This document shows, piece after piece, positions 1-7,488 of a stretch of DNA of 15,210 nucleotides. Source of the stretch: JALZHR01 sp036389695 (GTDB taxonomy: Bacteria; Acidobacteriota; Blastocatellia; Pyrinomonadales; Pyrinomonadaceae); contig DASVWG010000310.1 in assembly GCA_036389695.1 (NCBI GenBank), positions 1-15,210 on the forward strand, given 5' to 3'. The notes beneath the pieces are model-generated. The model saw only the letters and a list, made by a program, of their open reading frames with translations, did not search any database and was not told the origin of the DNA. The first letter of the stretch is position 1. The number at the start of each line of letters is the position of its first letter. The position numbers and the translations under genes were made by a program.

Positions 1-396
1 AAATTTCTGGTTGGTGATTTTATCGACGCGCGAGCGATGTTTTTCCGCCGTTTCGTAGTAAGCCAAAATTACGTAAACGTCGAGCAGGCTCATTAACGAA
101 ACCGTATCCCATTGTAAAAAATCCCGGTCGCCCGCCGCGCCTTCATCTTTCACGACGGGAATGACCGTAATTCGTTTGGAGACTGAAAAAGTATTGTAAA
201 CACGCTCGTACGGATACGAGCGCGTCCGTTTCGGCGAAACCCATTTGCTGATGGCCAGGCGATTCTGCCCGTGTGAAATGACGGATGAAGATTTTGCCGA
301 ATTAACGTCAAAATTTTCCAGAGCGACAACTGTTAAATTGCATTTGAGATGCTGTTTGTATTTGATTCCGGCAATAATCTCCGCCGTGATTTCCAT
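1..396 (-). CDS. Partial conserved protein, stand-alone paralogue of the C-terminal module of the VWA protein
   Basis: This is the first ~132 residues of a gene that continues beyond the left edge. The ATG (complement of 394-396) follows the VWA stop codon (complement of 397-399) with no gap, giving TAGATG, so translation is probably coupled. The product aligns along its visible length with about residues 630-766 of the VWA protein. Shared blocks include SPKRTRSYPYERVY, IPVVKDEG, RDFLQWDT and DVxVILAYY; roughly two thirds of positions match by eye over the core. No signal peptide or membrane segment is visible. I do not recognise the family. The charged blocks with a conserved QWD could suit an enzyme, possibly a nuclease-like fold, but no catalytic motif can be assigned. 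The reading frame is certain; the function is unknown. Confidence 0.8.
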   Translation of the reverse strand, partial: MEITAEIIAGIKYKQHLKCNLTVVALENFDVNSAKSSSVISHGQNRLAISKWVSPKRTRSYPYERVYNTFSVSKRITVIPVVKDEGAAGDRDFLQWDTVSLMSLLDVYVILAYYETAEKHRSRVDKITNQKF

Positions 397-3300
397 CTAT
401 TTCGCTGTCTCCGCGTGTTCCAGAATAATGGTGAATTTATTTTCGCGCGCTTCACGGAAAAGTTTTTTGAGAAATTCGCGGTTTGGTAAATCAATCAGAT
501 TGTCGGAGCAGAATTTTAATAATTCTTCGTCCTGTGCGGCGGAGGTTATCGAGCCTTTCAAGCGGCTGGAAGTCAGGCGAATCATTACTTTGTAATCGAC
601 GGGTTTAGCGCCGACTTTGACATTGCTCAGGTTTGTGTAGAGCATCATTTTTATCAAGCCGTCTTTGATGTCGTTTTTGCTCGGCAGAAGCGCGCGCTGG
701 CTGTGTTTGGCTTCGATGAGAGAGACGACCTGCGGCTCGATTTTCGTTTCGTCGACGGTGAAAAAATATTTTCCGAAAAGGGCGTTTGAAATCGTGACTT
801 TGCCTTTGGTGTCGGTGGAAAGGGCTTCTTTTGGCTGTAAGGTTTGAAATTCGCGCCCTTGCGCGTTTTGGGATTTGCGGCGCGAGAAGTCGATGAATTT
901 TTGCGGCGTTTCGGCGTAAGTTATTAGTTCGTTGAGAGCGGTTTCGTCGTGCAGGTAAGTGTTTGTTTTTTTTGCGATTTCGCGATACGCGGCGCGGGCT
1001 TTTTCAAAGACGGGTTTTAGCTGTTTGGTTTCGCGCTCGTTCCACTGGCGCGGCGTGCCTTGAAACTCGGAAACTTCCTTAAGCCTAGCCAGAATGTAAT
1101 TGTTGTCGAATTTCTGTTCGGTTATCTGGTCGGCGCGCTTCGGATTTTTTTCGGCTTCGTTGTAATAAGCCAAAATTACGTGAACGTCCAGAAGACTCAG
1201 AAGCGAAATGGTGTCCCACTGCAAAAAATCGCGCTCGCCGCCCAAGCCTTCGTCTTTGACGACGGGAATTATCGTCGCCTTTTTTCCGTCGAAAGCGAGC
1301 GTGTCGTAAACTCTCTCATACGGGTAAGAGCGCGTTCTTTTCGGCGAAATCCAGCGGCTGACGGCGATTTTTTCTTTTTCGTTTGAAAGCAAAAACGCGC
1401 CTGTAGATTTATTTATATCGAAATTCTCGAATTTGAATTCGCGGAGATTGTCGCTGACAAACTGCCGGTAATTTACCTTTTCGATTTCGCCGGAAATTTC
1501 GCCGGTTTGAAAATTGAATTTGAGAAACTGATTTTGCGCGGAGAACTTTGGATAAACGATTTCTCGCGCGCCGTTTGCCGAGACTTGCCCGTTTTGCAGA
1601 TATTTTTGGGCTTCATTTTCGGGAACATCGACGATTGTGCCGAGATTGACGAACGAGCCTTCGCGGCTGGTGCGAACGCGCAGTCGCGGGCTGATGCCGT
1701 CGCCGGTTTCGCTGGAATCCGAGCGAAAAGTTATCGTGTAAGCGGTGCGCAGCTGCAAAACAATGTCGTCGTAAGCTTTCTGCAGCTCGGCGAGGCGTCG
1801 AATCGGGTAATAAATGCCGCCGGAAACTTGCGCGAGCCGCGCGCCTTCGCCTTCGGCTTTCGTCGTCAAGCCCATATAGCGCGTGCGGAGCGGGTCGACC
1901 GCCTTATTCGGGTCGGTCTGCGCCGAAGCCGCAATCAAGCCCGACGGAACGTAAAGCGGATAGACGAGCGCGCCGCTTTCCTGAATCGAGCCGAGCAGGG
2001 ATTCAAACGACAGAAACGAGCGATTGTCGTCGCCGTCCGACAAAACGACGATTGCCGTCCGCTCGCCTTTCAGCGGGCGCAGAGTATCGACCAGCGAATA
2101 GGCGAGCGCGTCGTAAAAACCGGTTCCGCCGCCCGCGTCAAATGTGTCGAGACTCGCGGAAAGCTTCGCGCGGTCGGTCGTAAAATTCGAGATGACCTTG
2201 ACGTCTTCGTTAAAGGTCACAATCGCGATGCGGTCGCGTTTATCGACCGTCTCGATAAAATTTCGCGCGGCTTTGCGGATAAAATCGACGTAGTTTTCGA
2301 CGCTGCCGGAAACGTCCAGAAGCAGCACCAGATTAAACGGCGCGGTCGTCGTTTCGACCGACAAAACCTCGCGCGCTCTGCCCGATTCGAGAACGGTGAA
2401 ATCCTTTTTCTGCAAGCCGGCAATGGCGCGATTGTTGGCGTCGACGACTTTGGCTAAAACTCTTTTGACTTTTCCGCCGGTCGTGTCGGTCGTTTTCGGT
2501 CTGTCGATCAGGCTCGGCTCTTTTTTTCGCGGCGGCAGAGTTTTCGCGTAATCGCCGAAATGCTTCGGGCTGGCGCGGCGAATCGCTTCGGTCAAAAGCG
2601 AATCGCCGCTGCGAATAATGGCTTTCGCCGCTTCGGTCAAAGGGCGCTGCTGCAAATTGTTCGGAACTTCGTTCGGATTAACGTTTAAAAGAACGATGCC
2701 GCGCGTCGTCGTAAAATTTAATGAAACGGTCTTCGGTTTTTGGTCTTTGGTTTTCGATTTTTTGCCGGTTTCAGGTTGTTCGTTGTCGGTTGTGTTTTCG
2801 GCGGCGGGCGTCGGTTGTTCGCCGTCGTTCGGCTTTTCTTCGTTTTTGCCTTTTTCCTTTTTACTTTTGCCTTCGCCGAGCTTTCCGCTGATGGAAAATC
2901 TGCCGCCGGATTTTTCTTTGACTTCTTCGAGCTCGACGTCGCTGATGTAGCGCGGGCGCGAAGCTGTCCAGAGGAAATTGTATTTTAGATTTTCGAGCGG
3001 AACGTCAGTGGAAATCGTGCCGGTTTCGGTCGAGACTTCGGCTGATTCCAGCTCGCCCGCGACGCGGACTTCGCCTTCGCCGGTTTCGATTTTCACGCGC
3101 GTGTGAAGCGGGATTTTCAAGGTCAAATCGACTCTTGTTTTTTCGTTTTCGGGATTGACTAAAACCGTGAGCTTTCCGCCGGCGGCTGAAGTTTTGACTT
3201 CGCTTTCAGCGAGAGATTTGTCCGCTTGAATCGTGAGAGAAGCTTTTTCGCCCTGCATTTGTTCGGCGGAAACGCTGACGCGCCCGTAGAGATTTTTGAC

Positions 3301-3402
3301 TTCGACCAGCCCGCCCGCTTTCAAATCAAATTCGCGCGCGCCGCTTTGCGCCCGAACGGTGAAGACGAAAAGAAAGATTAAAAATAAACTGAAAAATTTC
3401 AT
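397..3402 (-). CDS. Secreted protein with acidobacterial VWFA-related domain fused to a C-terminal module of unknown function
   Basis: 1001 residues from the chosen ATG, which is followed by a signal peptide (MKFFSLFLIFLFVFTVRA, probable cleavage after A18). An upstream in-frame ATG at 3489 would only translate repeat DNA. AAGGA lies 8 bases before the chosen start. Domains in order: a beta-rich region with alternating patterns like DUF4097 adhesin-like folds (about 20-170); a Lys/Glu/Pro-rich linker (173-225); and a von Willebrand A domain (about 356-560) with MIDAS residues DVSGS at 363-367, T427 in GGGTGFYD and D456 in LSDGDD. A different module fills about 620-1001, with SPKRTRSYPYERVY at 686-699 and QWDT near 728. 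The VWA part fits TIGR03436-type proteins, which usually end soon after the VWA domain; the tail is extra. It probably acts outside the cytoplasmic membrane in metal-dependent adhesion or protein binding. The kinase gene lies 137 bp upstream on the same strand. Confidence 0.85.
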   Translation of the reverse strand: MKFFSLFLIFLFVFTVRAQSGAREFDLKAGGLVEVKNLYGRVSVSAEQMQGEKASLTIQADKSLAESEVKTSAAGGKLTVLVNPENEKTRVDLTLKIPLHTRVKIETGEGEVRVAGELESAEVSTETGTISTDVPLENLKYNFLWTASRPRYISDVELEEVKEKSGGRFSISGKLGEGKSKKEKGKNEEKPNDGEQPTPAAENTTDNEQPETGKKSKTKDQKPKTVSLNFTTTRGIVLLNVNPNEVPNNLQQRPLTEAAKAIIRSGDSLLTEAIRRASPKHFGDYAKTLPPRKKEPSLIDRPKTTDTTGGKVKRVLAKVVDANNRAIAGLQKKDFTVLESGRAREVLSVETTTAPFNLVLLLDVSGSVENYVDFIRKAARNFIETVDKRDRIAIVTFNEDVKVISNFTTDRAKLSASLDTFDAGGGTGFYDALAYSLVDTLRPLKGERTAIVVLSDGDDNRSFLSFESLLGSIQESGALVYPLYVPSGLIAASAQTDPNKAVDPLRTRYMGLTTKAEGEGARLAQVSGGIYYPIRRLAELQKAYDDIVLQLRTAYTITFRSDSSETGDGISPRLRVRTSREGSFVNLGTIVDVPENEAQKYLQNGQVSANGAREIVYPKFSAQNQFLKFNFQTGEISGEIEKVNYRQFVSDNLREFKFENFDINKSTGAFLLSNEKEKIAVSRWISPKRTRSYPYERVYDTLAFDGKKATIIPVVKDEGLGGERDFLQWDTISLLSLLDVHVILAYYNEAEKNPKRADQITEQKFDNNYILARLKEVSEFQGTPRQWNERETKQLKPVFEKARAAYREIAKKTNTYLHDETALNELITYAETPQKFIDFSRRKSQNAQGREFQTLQPKEALSTDTKGKVTISNALFGKYFFTVDETKIEPQVVSLIEAKHSQRALLPSKNDIKDGLIKMMLYTNLSNVKVGAKPVDYKVMIRLTSSRLKGSITSAAQDEELLKFCSDNLIDLPNREFLKKLFREARENKFTIILEHAETAK
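2728..2755 (-). repeat. Four-copy 7-bp tandem array inside the VWA linker coding sequence
   Basis: On the plus strand the units read ggtcttc, ggttttt, ggtcttt, ggttttc, matching ggtyttt with small changes. On the coding strand they encode part of the Lys/Thr/Pro-rich stretch KSKTKDQKPKT of the linker. Because 7 is not a multiple of 3, successive units are read in different frames. Confidence 0.75.
2844..2871 (-). repeat. Second four-copy 7-bp tandem array inside the VWA linker coding sequence
   Basis: Plus-strand units are ttttgcc, tttttcc, tttttac, ttttgcc. The coding strand gives the Lys-rich GKSKKEKGKNEEK segment. The unit differs from the array at 2728-2755 but has the same length and copy number. 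The 88 bases between the two arrays encode an acidic, Asn/Pro/Thr-rich spacer. Confidence 0.7.
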
Positions 3403-3408
3403 TGATTT

Positions 3409-3450
3409 GTCCTTTGTCATTCGTCCTTTGTCCTTCGTCCTTTGTCCTTC
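3409..3450 (-). repeat. Heptad array, arm 1 of an inverted pair between the kinase and VWA genes
   Basis: Six perfect-period units on the minus strand: GAAGGAC, AAAGGAC, GAAGGAC, AAAGGAC, GAATGAC, AAAGGAC. The last unit ends six bases before the VWA start codon, so its AAGGA core sits at ribosome-binding-site distance. Bases 3409-3428 are perfectly complementary, in inverted order, to 3503-3522 (20 bp). Confidence 0.85.
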
Positions 3451-3493
3451 GCAAGTTGAATAAAACCCAAGGTCTCGAATTAAATTCAAGCAG

Positions 3494-3540
3494 CAAAGGA
3501 CGAAGGACGAATGACAAAGGACGAATAACGAATGACGAAT
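3494..3540 (+). repeat. Heptad array, arm 2 of the inverted pair, abutting the kinase stop codon
   Basis: Plus-strand units are caaagga, cgaagga, cgaatga, caaagga, cgaataa, cgaatga, then a partial cgaat. The array ends on the last base of the kinase stop codon (complement of 3540-3542). With arm 1 it can fold, as RNA, into a long imperfect hairpin around a ~43-base loop. It could attenuate or terminate read-through from the kinase gene into the VWA gene, though no T-run follows it. Confidence 0.85.
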
Positions 3541-5903
3541 TACGTTTTACCCGTTATTCTGCCCGACTGCATCAAGCGCGCGCGGACGCGTTTCTGCCAG
3601 TTGCTCTGCGGGCGCTCGGCGGATTCGAACTGTCCGAGCAAATCGCTCATCGATTCGCCGCCCGCCTGACGGGTTTTCAGATAAAGCAGCGCGAAAGTGA
3701 TGGACGAAAATGAGCCTAAAATAATGGAAATCGGCAGCCAGAACAATTGAATCAGCGTTTCCTTGATGGTCGCCGCCAGCCGCCGCGTCATTTTTTTCTC
3801 CGGCGTTTCGGTTTTCGCTTTTTCCGCCTTTATTCTTTCCGCTTCCTGCGCCTGCTTCATCGCGTCGCCGATTTCTTTCTGCATCTCTTCCGAAACGGGG
3901 AGCGATTTTATATTTTCCTGCGCCTGTTCGACCGCTTCATCCAGTTTGACTTGCCGTTCCGTTCGGGGAGTTTGAGCGTTTCCGTTCGCATCGGGCGGCG
4001 AAACTTGGATGCCGAAATTTCCGCCTTTTTTGTCCGGATTAAATTTTACGCCGCCCCGTTCATTGGCTGCGGCTGGCGCGTCGTTTTCACCGAAATTGAC
4101 CATCGAGCTGGCGACTTTCGCCGTCGCGCCCGAAAGAATGATGGGTAGAATCAGGTAAATCAGCATCGTCGCAAACGCCGTCCAGTAAGCGCGCCACGTC
4201 AGCTCGACCGAGCGCCGAATTGCCGGTTTCCCCTTTAAATCTTCCATCATAATGACGGGCGAAACCAGCCCGTAACGCACCGACAGAATCAAGCCCGGAA
4301 CCAGACAAAAGACAAAACCGACCGTGGAGATTAAAGTCGTCCAGGTCACGGTTCGCGCGATGGCGCGCCATTTTGTTTTGACCTGTTTGACCGCCGGTCG
4401 CCAGCTGACCGGACGCAGCGGAACGGCGAGAATCTGCGCGACCAGCCACGTCGTCACGCCGATTAAAGCCGAGCCGAACCAGATGCCGATAAAGAAAGTT
4501 CCGACGATGTAAACCGCGTTCAAAAGCGTTTTGAGCCACATCGGAATCACTTCGGCGAGCGCCAGATATTCGATGACGAAATGTCCGAGCGTCAGCAAAA
4601 TCACGGGCAGCGAAAGCAGGAATGAAACCCACAGAAAAGTCGGCAGATGCTGGCTGTAAATGACCAGAGACCGCTGCAAAAGCTTGCCGACGCCTTCGGA
4701 ATGCGAGCGAAGCTGATTGGCGAAAGTTTCGGCGCTCGGCGGGCGCGCTTCGGGGTTTTTGGCGAGCGCCGCCATCACCGCGCGCCTGACCTTTTTCGGA
4801 ACCTTTTTGACGTTTAAAGGCGGCGGTTCCTGTTCGATGTGCGAATTCATCACGGCTTTGAAATCGCCCTCGAACGGCGTTTTGCCCGAAAGCATCTGGT
4901 AAGCGATAACGCCGAGGCTGTAAATATCGCTGCGCGCGTCGAGCTTTTCGCCGCGACATTGTTCGGGCGACATATAAAGCGGCGTGCCCAAAACCGCGCC
5001 GACGCGCGTCAGCTCGGCGGTCGATTTTCGGGCGAGCGCGTTTTTATCCGTCTCAATGTGCGCCGACATCAGGCGCGTGCCTTGATTTTCCTGTTCCGCG
5101 GTGCCTTGCGGCGCGGCGGGCAAAATCGCCGTTCCCGATTCCAAATTTATCTCTGCCAGAGGATGCAGCAAAGTTCCCGCTTCCGGCGGCTGTATCAAAG
5201 TTCCCGCTTCGTCGCCGATGGAGCTTGTCAGCGCGTTGGTCGAGCCTTCGGAAAAAATTGTGGAATGTCTGTTTTCGGCAATCGTTCCGGTTTGATTCGC
5301 GTCGGTAAAGGTCGTGTTTTGCGCGTTCGCCTGCGTTTGATGCGTCGGCGGATTCGGCAGAGCGCCGGCGGCTGCGTCGCGCATATTTTCTTCGAGCTTG
5401 GCGATGCCGAAATCCAGCACTTTCACCGTGTAGCCGCCGCGCTGGTTCGGTTCGAGCCAGATATTGTCGGGCTTTAAATCGCGGTGAATAATTCCCTGCT
5501 CGTGCGCGGTCTGGATGGCGGAAGAAACCTGTTCCAGAATATCGAGCGACCATTCGAGCGGCAGTTGATGCTCTTCTTCGAGAATTTCGCCGAGCGTGCA
5601 GCCGTCCAGATATTCCATTACGAGATAGGCGATGCGTCCCTGCGGCGTCTCGTCAAAACCGAAATCGGTGACGTCCACCACATTCGGATGGCGCAGGCGT
5701 CCGGCGGCGCGCGCTTCGCGCTTGAAACGCTCGACAAATTCGGCTTTCTGCATAAACTGCGGCACGATGACTTTGACCGCGACGGGGCGCTCCGTGCCGA
5801 TGTGCGTCGCCAGATAAACCGCGCCCATGCCGCCTTTACCCAGCTCGCGCTCGATTTTGTATTTCCCGTCAATCGTTTGTCCGACCAGATTCGACAAATT
5901 CAT
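3540..5903 (-). CDS. Membrane-anchored PknB-type Ser/Thr protein kinase with long activation-loop insert
   Basis: 787 residues. The N-terminal kinase domain is complete: glycine loop GKGGMG (22-27), lysine K44 in AVKV, E63, catalytic HRDLKPDN (140-147), DFG (164-166), GTPLYMSPE (306-314, the APE position) and D326 in DIYSLG. Between DFG and the APE position lie about 130 extra residues (170-300), rich in Thr, Ala, Asn and Gln, with repeated AGTL-like motifs (AGTLI, AGTLL, SGTAI, QGTRL). Hydrophobic segments follow at about 420-445, 460-490, 520-545 and 575-592, resembling a glycerophosphodiester phosphodiesterase membrane-domain fold. After that come a Gln/Glu-rich probable coiled coil (648-700) and a last membrane segment (716-742). 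No PASTA or other extracellular sensor repeats are seen. It should phosphorylate Ser/Thr of unknown targets at the inner face of the membrane. The start is well placed for the family, but no good Shine-Dalgarno is visible. Confidence 0.92.
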   Translation of the reverse strand: MNLSNLVGQTIDGKYKIERELGKGGMGAVYLATHIGTERPVAVKVIVPQFMQKAEFVERFKREARAAGRLRHPNVVDVTDFGFDETPQGRIAYLVMEYLDGCTLGEILEEEHQLPLEWSLDILEQVSSAIQTAHEQGIIHRDLKPDNIWLEPNQRGGYTVKVLDFGIAKLEENMRDAAAGALPNPPTHQTQANAQNTTFTDANQTGTIAENRHSTIFSEGSTNALTSSIGDEAGTLIQPPEAGTLLHPLAEINLESGTAILPAAPQGTAEQENQGTRLMSAHIETDKNALARKSTAELTRVGAVLGTPLYMSPEQCRGEKLDARSDIYSLGVIAYQMLSGKTPFEGDFKAVMNSHIEQEPPPLNVKKVPKKVRRAVMAALAKNPEARPPSAETFANQLRSHSEGVGKLLQRSLVIYSQHLPTFLWVSFLLSLPVILLTLGHFVIEYLALAEVIPMWLKTLLNAVYIVGTFFIGIWFGSALIGVTTWLVAQILAVPLRPVSWRPAVKQVKTKWRAIARTVTWTTLISTVGFVFCLVPGLILSVRYGLVSPVIMMEDLKGKPAIRRSVELTWRAYWTAFATMLIYLILPIILSGATAKVASSMVNFGENDAPAAANERGGVKFNPDKKGGNFGIQVSPPDANGNAQTPRTERQVKLDEAVEQAQENIKSLPVSEEMQKEIGDAMKQAQEAERIKAEKAKTETPEKKMTRRLAATIKETLIQLFWLPISIILGSFSSITFALLYLKTRQAGGESMSDLLGQFESAERPQSNWQKRVRARLMQSGRITGKT

Positions 5904-6154
5904 AAGGCTTTTTTGGAAACTCTACTCGCATTTCATTACGTTTGGCAAGCTTATACAGATTCATTTATCTTACCGCGCGCGGCTGATTTTTTTATAATTG
6001 TGTGTTAGACTTCCCCTTAGTCGCTACGGCTCTCCTGCGCAATAAGTAATTAAGACAACAATTAAGGGGAATTAAACATCTGACGAATTTACATCAAGGG
6101 GTGAATTTGTTAATTTTATACATTTATACAGGCAGGCTTTATACGGAGAAATAG
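5904..6154. promoter_or_regulatory. Divergent intergenic region between kinase and PHP genes
   Basis: Promoters for both directions must lie here or use read-through. On the plus strand a TATAAT box at 5993-5998 has no convincing -35 element. An AT-rich stretch with three TATAC-like boxes (6116-6144) precedes the PHP gene. A 9-bp inverted repeat, ttcccctta at 6011-6019 and taaggggaa at 6063-6071, could be an operator or a leader hairpin with a 43-base loop. No RNA gene or known riboswitch is recognised. Confidence 0.35.
6145..6148 (+). promoter_or_regulatory. Shine-Dalgarno site of the PHP gene
   Basis: GGAG lies 6 bases before the ATG at 6155. It is one of the few clear ribosome-binding sites in this window and fixes the start. 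Confidence 0.7.
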
Positions 6155-7396
6155 ATGAAGTTAAAAAACACGCGCTTACATATCTTGCATCGGGCACGCA
6201 GCCTGAGCCAGGACGCGAAAACCGGTGTTTCTCTCCATTGTCATACCCAATATTCCAAAGAAATGCTGGATTTTGTCCCGCATTACGCGGAAAAACTTCC
6301 CGTTATTTCCTATTTCTGGAAAAAGGAGCGTGACAAATATCTTAAAGAACAGGGCAAAGGCATCGACTTTTCGACCGCCTTCTGGTCGCCGCCGATGACC
6401 GAGCGCGACGTGTTTAGCATCGAAAAAACGCAGATGAACGAAGCGGGACTTGAAGCCATCGTTTCGATTTCTGACCACGACAGCATCGACGCCAATCTGG
6501 CATTGAACGAAGAAGCCGAAAACGAAGTCGCGCCGATTTCGCTGGAATGGACTGTGCCGTTCGAATACGGATTTTTCCATGTCGGCGTCCATAATCTGCC
6601 GCAAGACCGCGCCGTTGAAATCACGAAAACGCTGCTTGATTACACTTTCGGCGAAAATCCGACCAACGAGCGCCTGCACGAATTATTCTCGCTGCTAAAC
6701 GCGCTGCCGGAAGTGCTCGTCGTCCTGAATCACCCGATTTGGGACATCGAAATGGTCGGCAAAGAGCGTCACGCGCAGCTTTTGAAAAACTTTCTGAAAG
6801 AACACGGACGCTGGATTCACGCCTTTGAAATCAACGGTTTCCGTTCGTGGTCGGAAAACAAAGCCGTCATCGAAATGGCGGAAGCTCTGGGCATTCCGCT
6901 CGTCACGGGCGGCGACCGTCACGGCTGCAAGCCGAACACGGTCATCAACCTGACGAACGCGAAAACTTTCGCCGAGTTTGCCGAAGAAGTCCGCGTCGAT
7001 AAACGCACGGAAGTCGTTTTGATGCCGGAATATAAACAGCCGCTTCATTCGCGCCAGCTGCAATCATTTTCCGAAATCTTAAAGCTTTATCCGGAATTTC
7101 CCGAAGGTCGCCAAAAATGGTTTGACCGCGTGCATTTCGACACGGGCGACGGTCACGGTGTGCGCCAGCTTTCCGTTCACTGGAAACGCGGCGGACCGAC
7201 ATGGCTGCGCTGGGCAATCTGGACTCTGGGCGTTTTAGGTCACGAAAGAATGCGTCCGGCGTTTCGCCTGGCAATGAAAAAACACGACCGCGTGCCCGAA
7301 GATTCGACTAAAGCCAAGTTTGAAATTCCCGAACTTGAAGAAATCGCCGCAAGTCTTGCGCCGGAAAAACCGCGCGAAACGGGCTTTGCTTCGTAA
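6155..7396 (+). CDS. PHP-family metal-dependent phosphoesterase-like protein
   Basis: 413 residues, cytoplasmic, no signal peptide. Metal-binding motifs of the polymerase-and-histidinol-phosphatase (PHP) fold appear in order: HCH at 28-30, SDHDS at 106-110, E131, H142 and H146, NHP at 192-194, E225 in FEING, and GDRHG at 253-257. This is a complete ligand set, so the protein is probably an active hydrolase, most likely on a phosphoester. The substrate cannot be told. The C-terminal ~150 residues extend beyond the core fold and hold a short hydrophobic patch (TWLRWAIWTLGVLG) that may touch the membrane. The gene stands first on the plus strand, 92 bp before a GT4 glycosyltransferase, so a role in glycan or lipid metabolism is possible; this is inference. 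A hairpin after it may limit read-through. Confidence 0.85.
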   Translation: MKLKNTRLHILHRARSLSQDAKTGVSLHCHTQYSKEMLDFVPHYAEKLPVISYFWKKERDKYLKEQGKGIDFSTAFWSPPMTERDVFSIEKTQMNEAGLEAIVSISDHDSIDANLALNEEAENEVAPISLEWTVPFEYGFFHVGVHNLPQDRAVEITKTLLDYTFGENPTNERLHELFSLLNALPEVLVVLNHPIWDIEMVGKERHAQLLKNFLKEHGRWIHAFEINGFRSWSENKAVIEMAEALGIPLVTGGDRHGCKPNTVINLTNAKTFAEFAEEVRVDKRTEVVLMPEYKQPLHSRQLQSFSEILKLYPEFPEGRQKWFDRVHFDTGDGHGVRQLSVHWKRGGPTWLRWAIWTLGVLGHERMRPAFRLAMKKHDRVPEDSTKAKFEIPELEEIAASLAPEKPRETGFAS

Positions 7397-7443
7397 AGAT
7401 TTTTTAAGATTTTTTACCGGAATCTAAATTGATTTTGTAACAT

Positions 7444-7475
7444 CAATCGCCGCCGCAAGGCGGCATTGCATTTTT
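7444..7475 (+). terminator. Probable Rho-independent terminator after the PHP gene
   Basis: The stem is CAAT plus GCCGCC, paired with GGCGGC plus ATTG around a GCAA (GNRA-type) loop, with one bulged C at 7448. That gives 10 paired bases (7444-7468), followed by CATTTTT. It sits just 14 bases before the GTG start of the next gene. It could therefore also act in the leader of that gene, or overlap a promoter lying upstream. Confidence 0.6.
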
Positions 7476-7488
7476 GAGTTTTACTATT

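Noticed and set aside
1507..2457. 316-residue open frame on the plus strand
   Set aside because: It lies opposite the VWA domain coding sequence, has no recognisable motifs and is Arg-rich, as expected of a shadow frame.
3403..3489. N-terminal extension of the VWA protein by 29 residues
   Set aside because: It is translated from heptad repeats and would place the signal peptide away from the N-terminus.
3409..3540. CRISPR array
   Set aside because: Units are 7 bp, contiguous and without spacers; no cas gene is present.
4087..4959. 290-residue minus-strand frame within the kinase gene
   Set aside because: It is out of frame with the kinase, Arg/Ala-rich and lacks any family feature; the kinase frame has complete motifs.
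5993..5998. TATAAT as a firm promoter call
   Set aside because: No -35 box at 16-18 bp spacing and the organism's promoter consensus is unknown; kept only as a note in the intergenic entry.
7396..7415. Two-copy 10-bp direct repeat aagatttttt after the PHP gene
   Set aside because: It is a short AT-rich duplication with no partner elsewhere; too weak to call an element.
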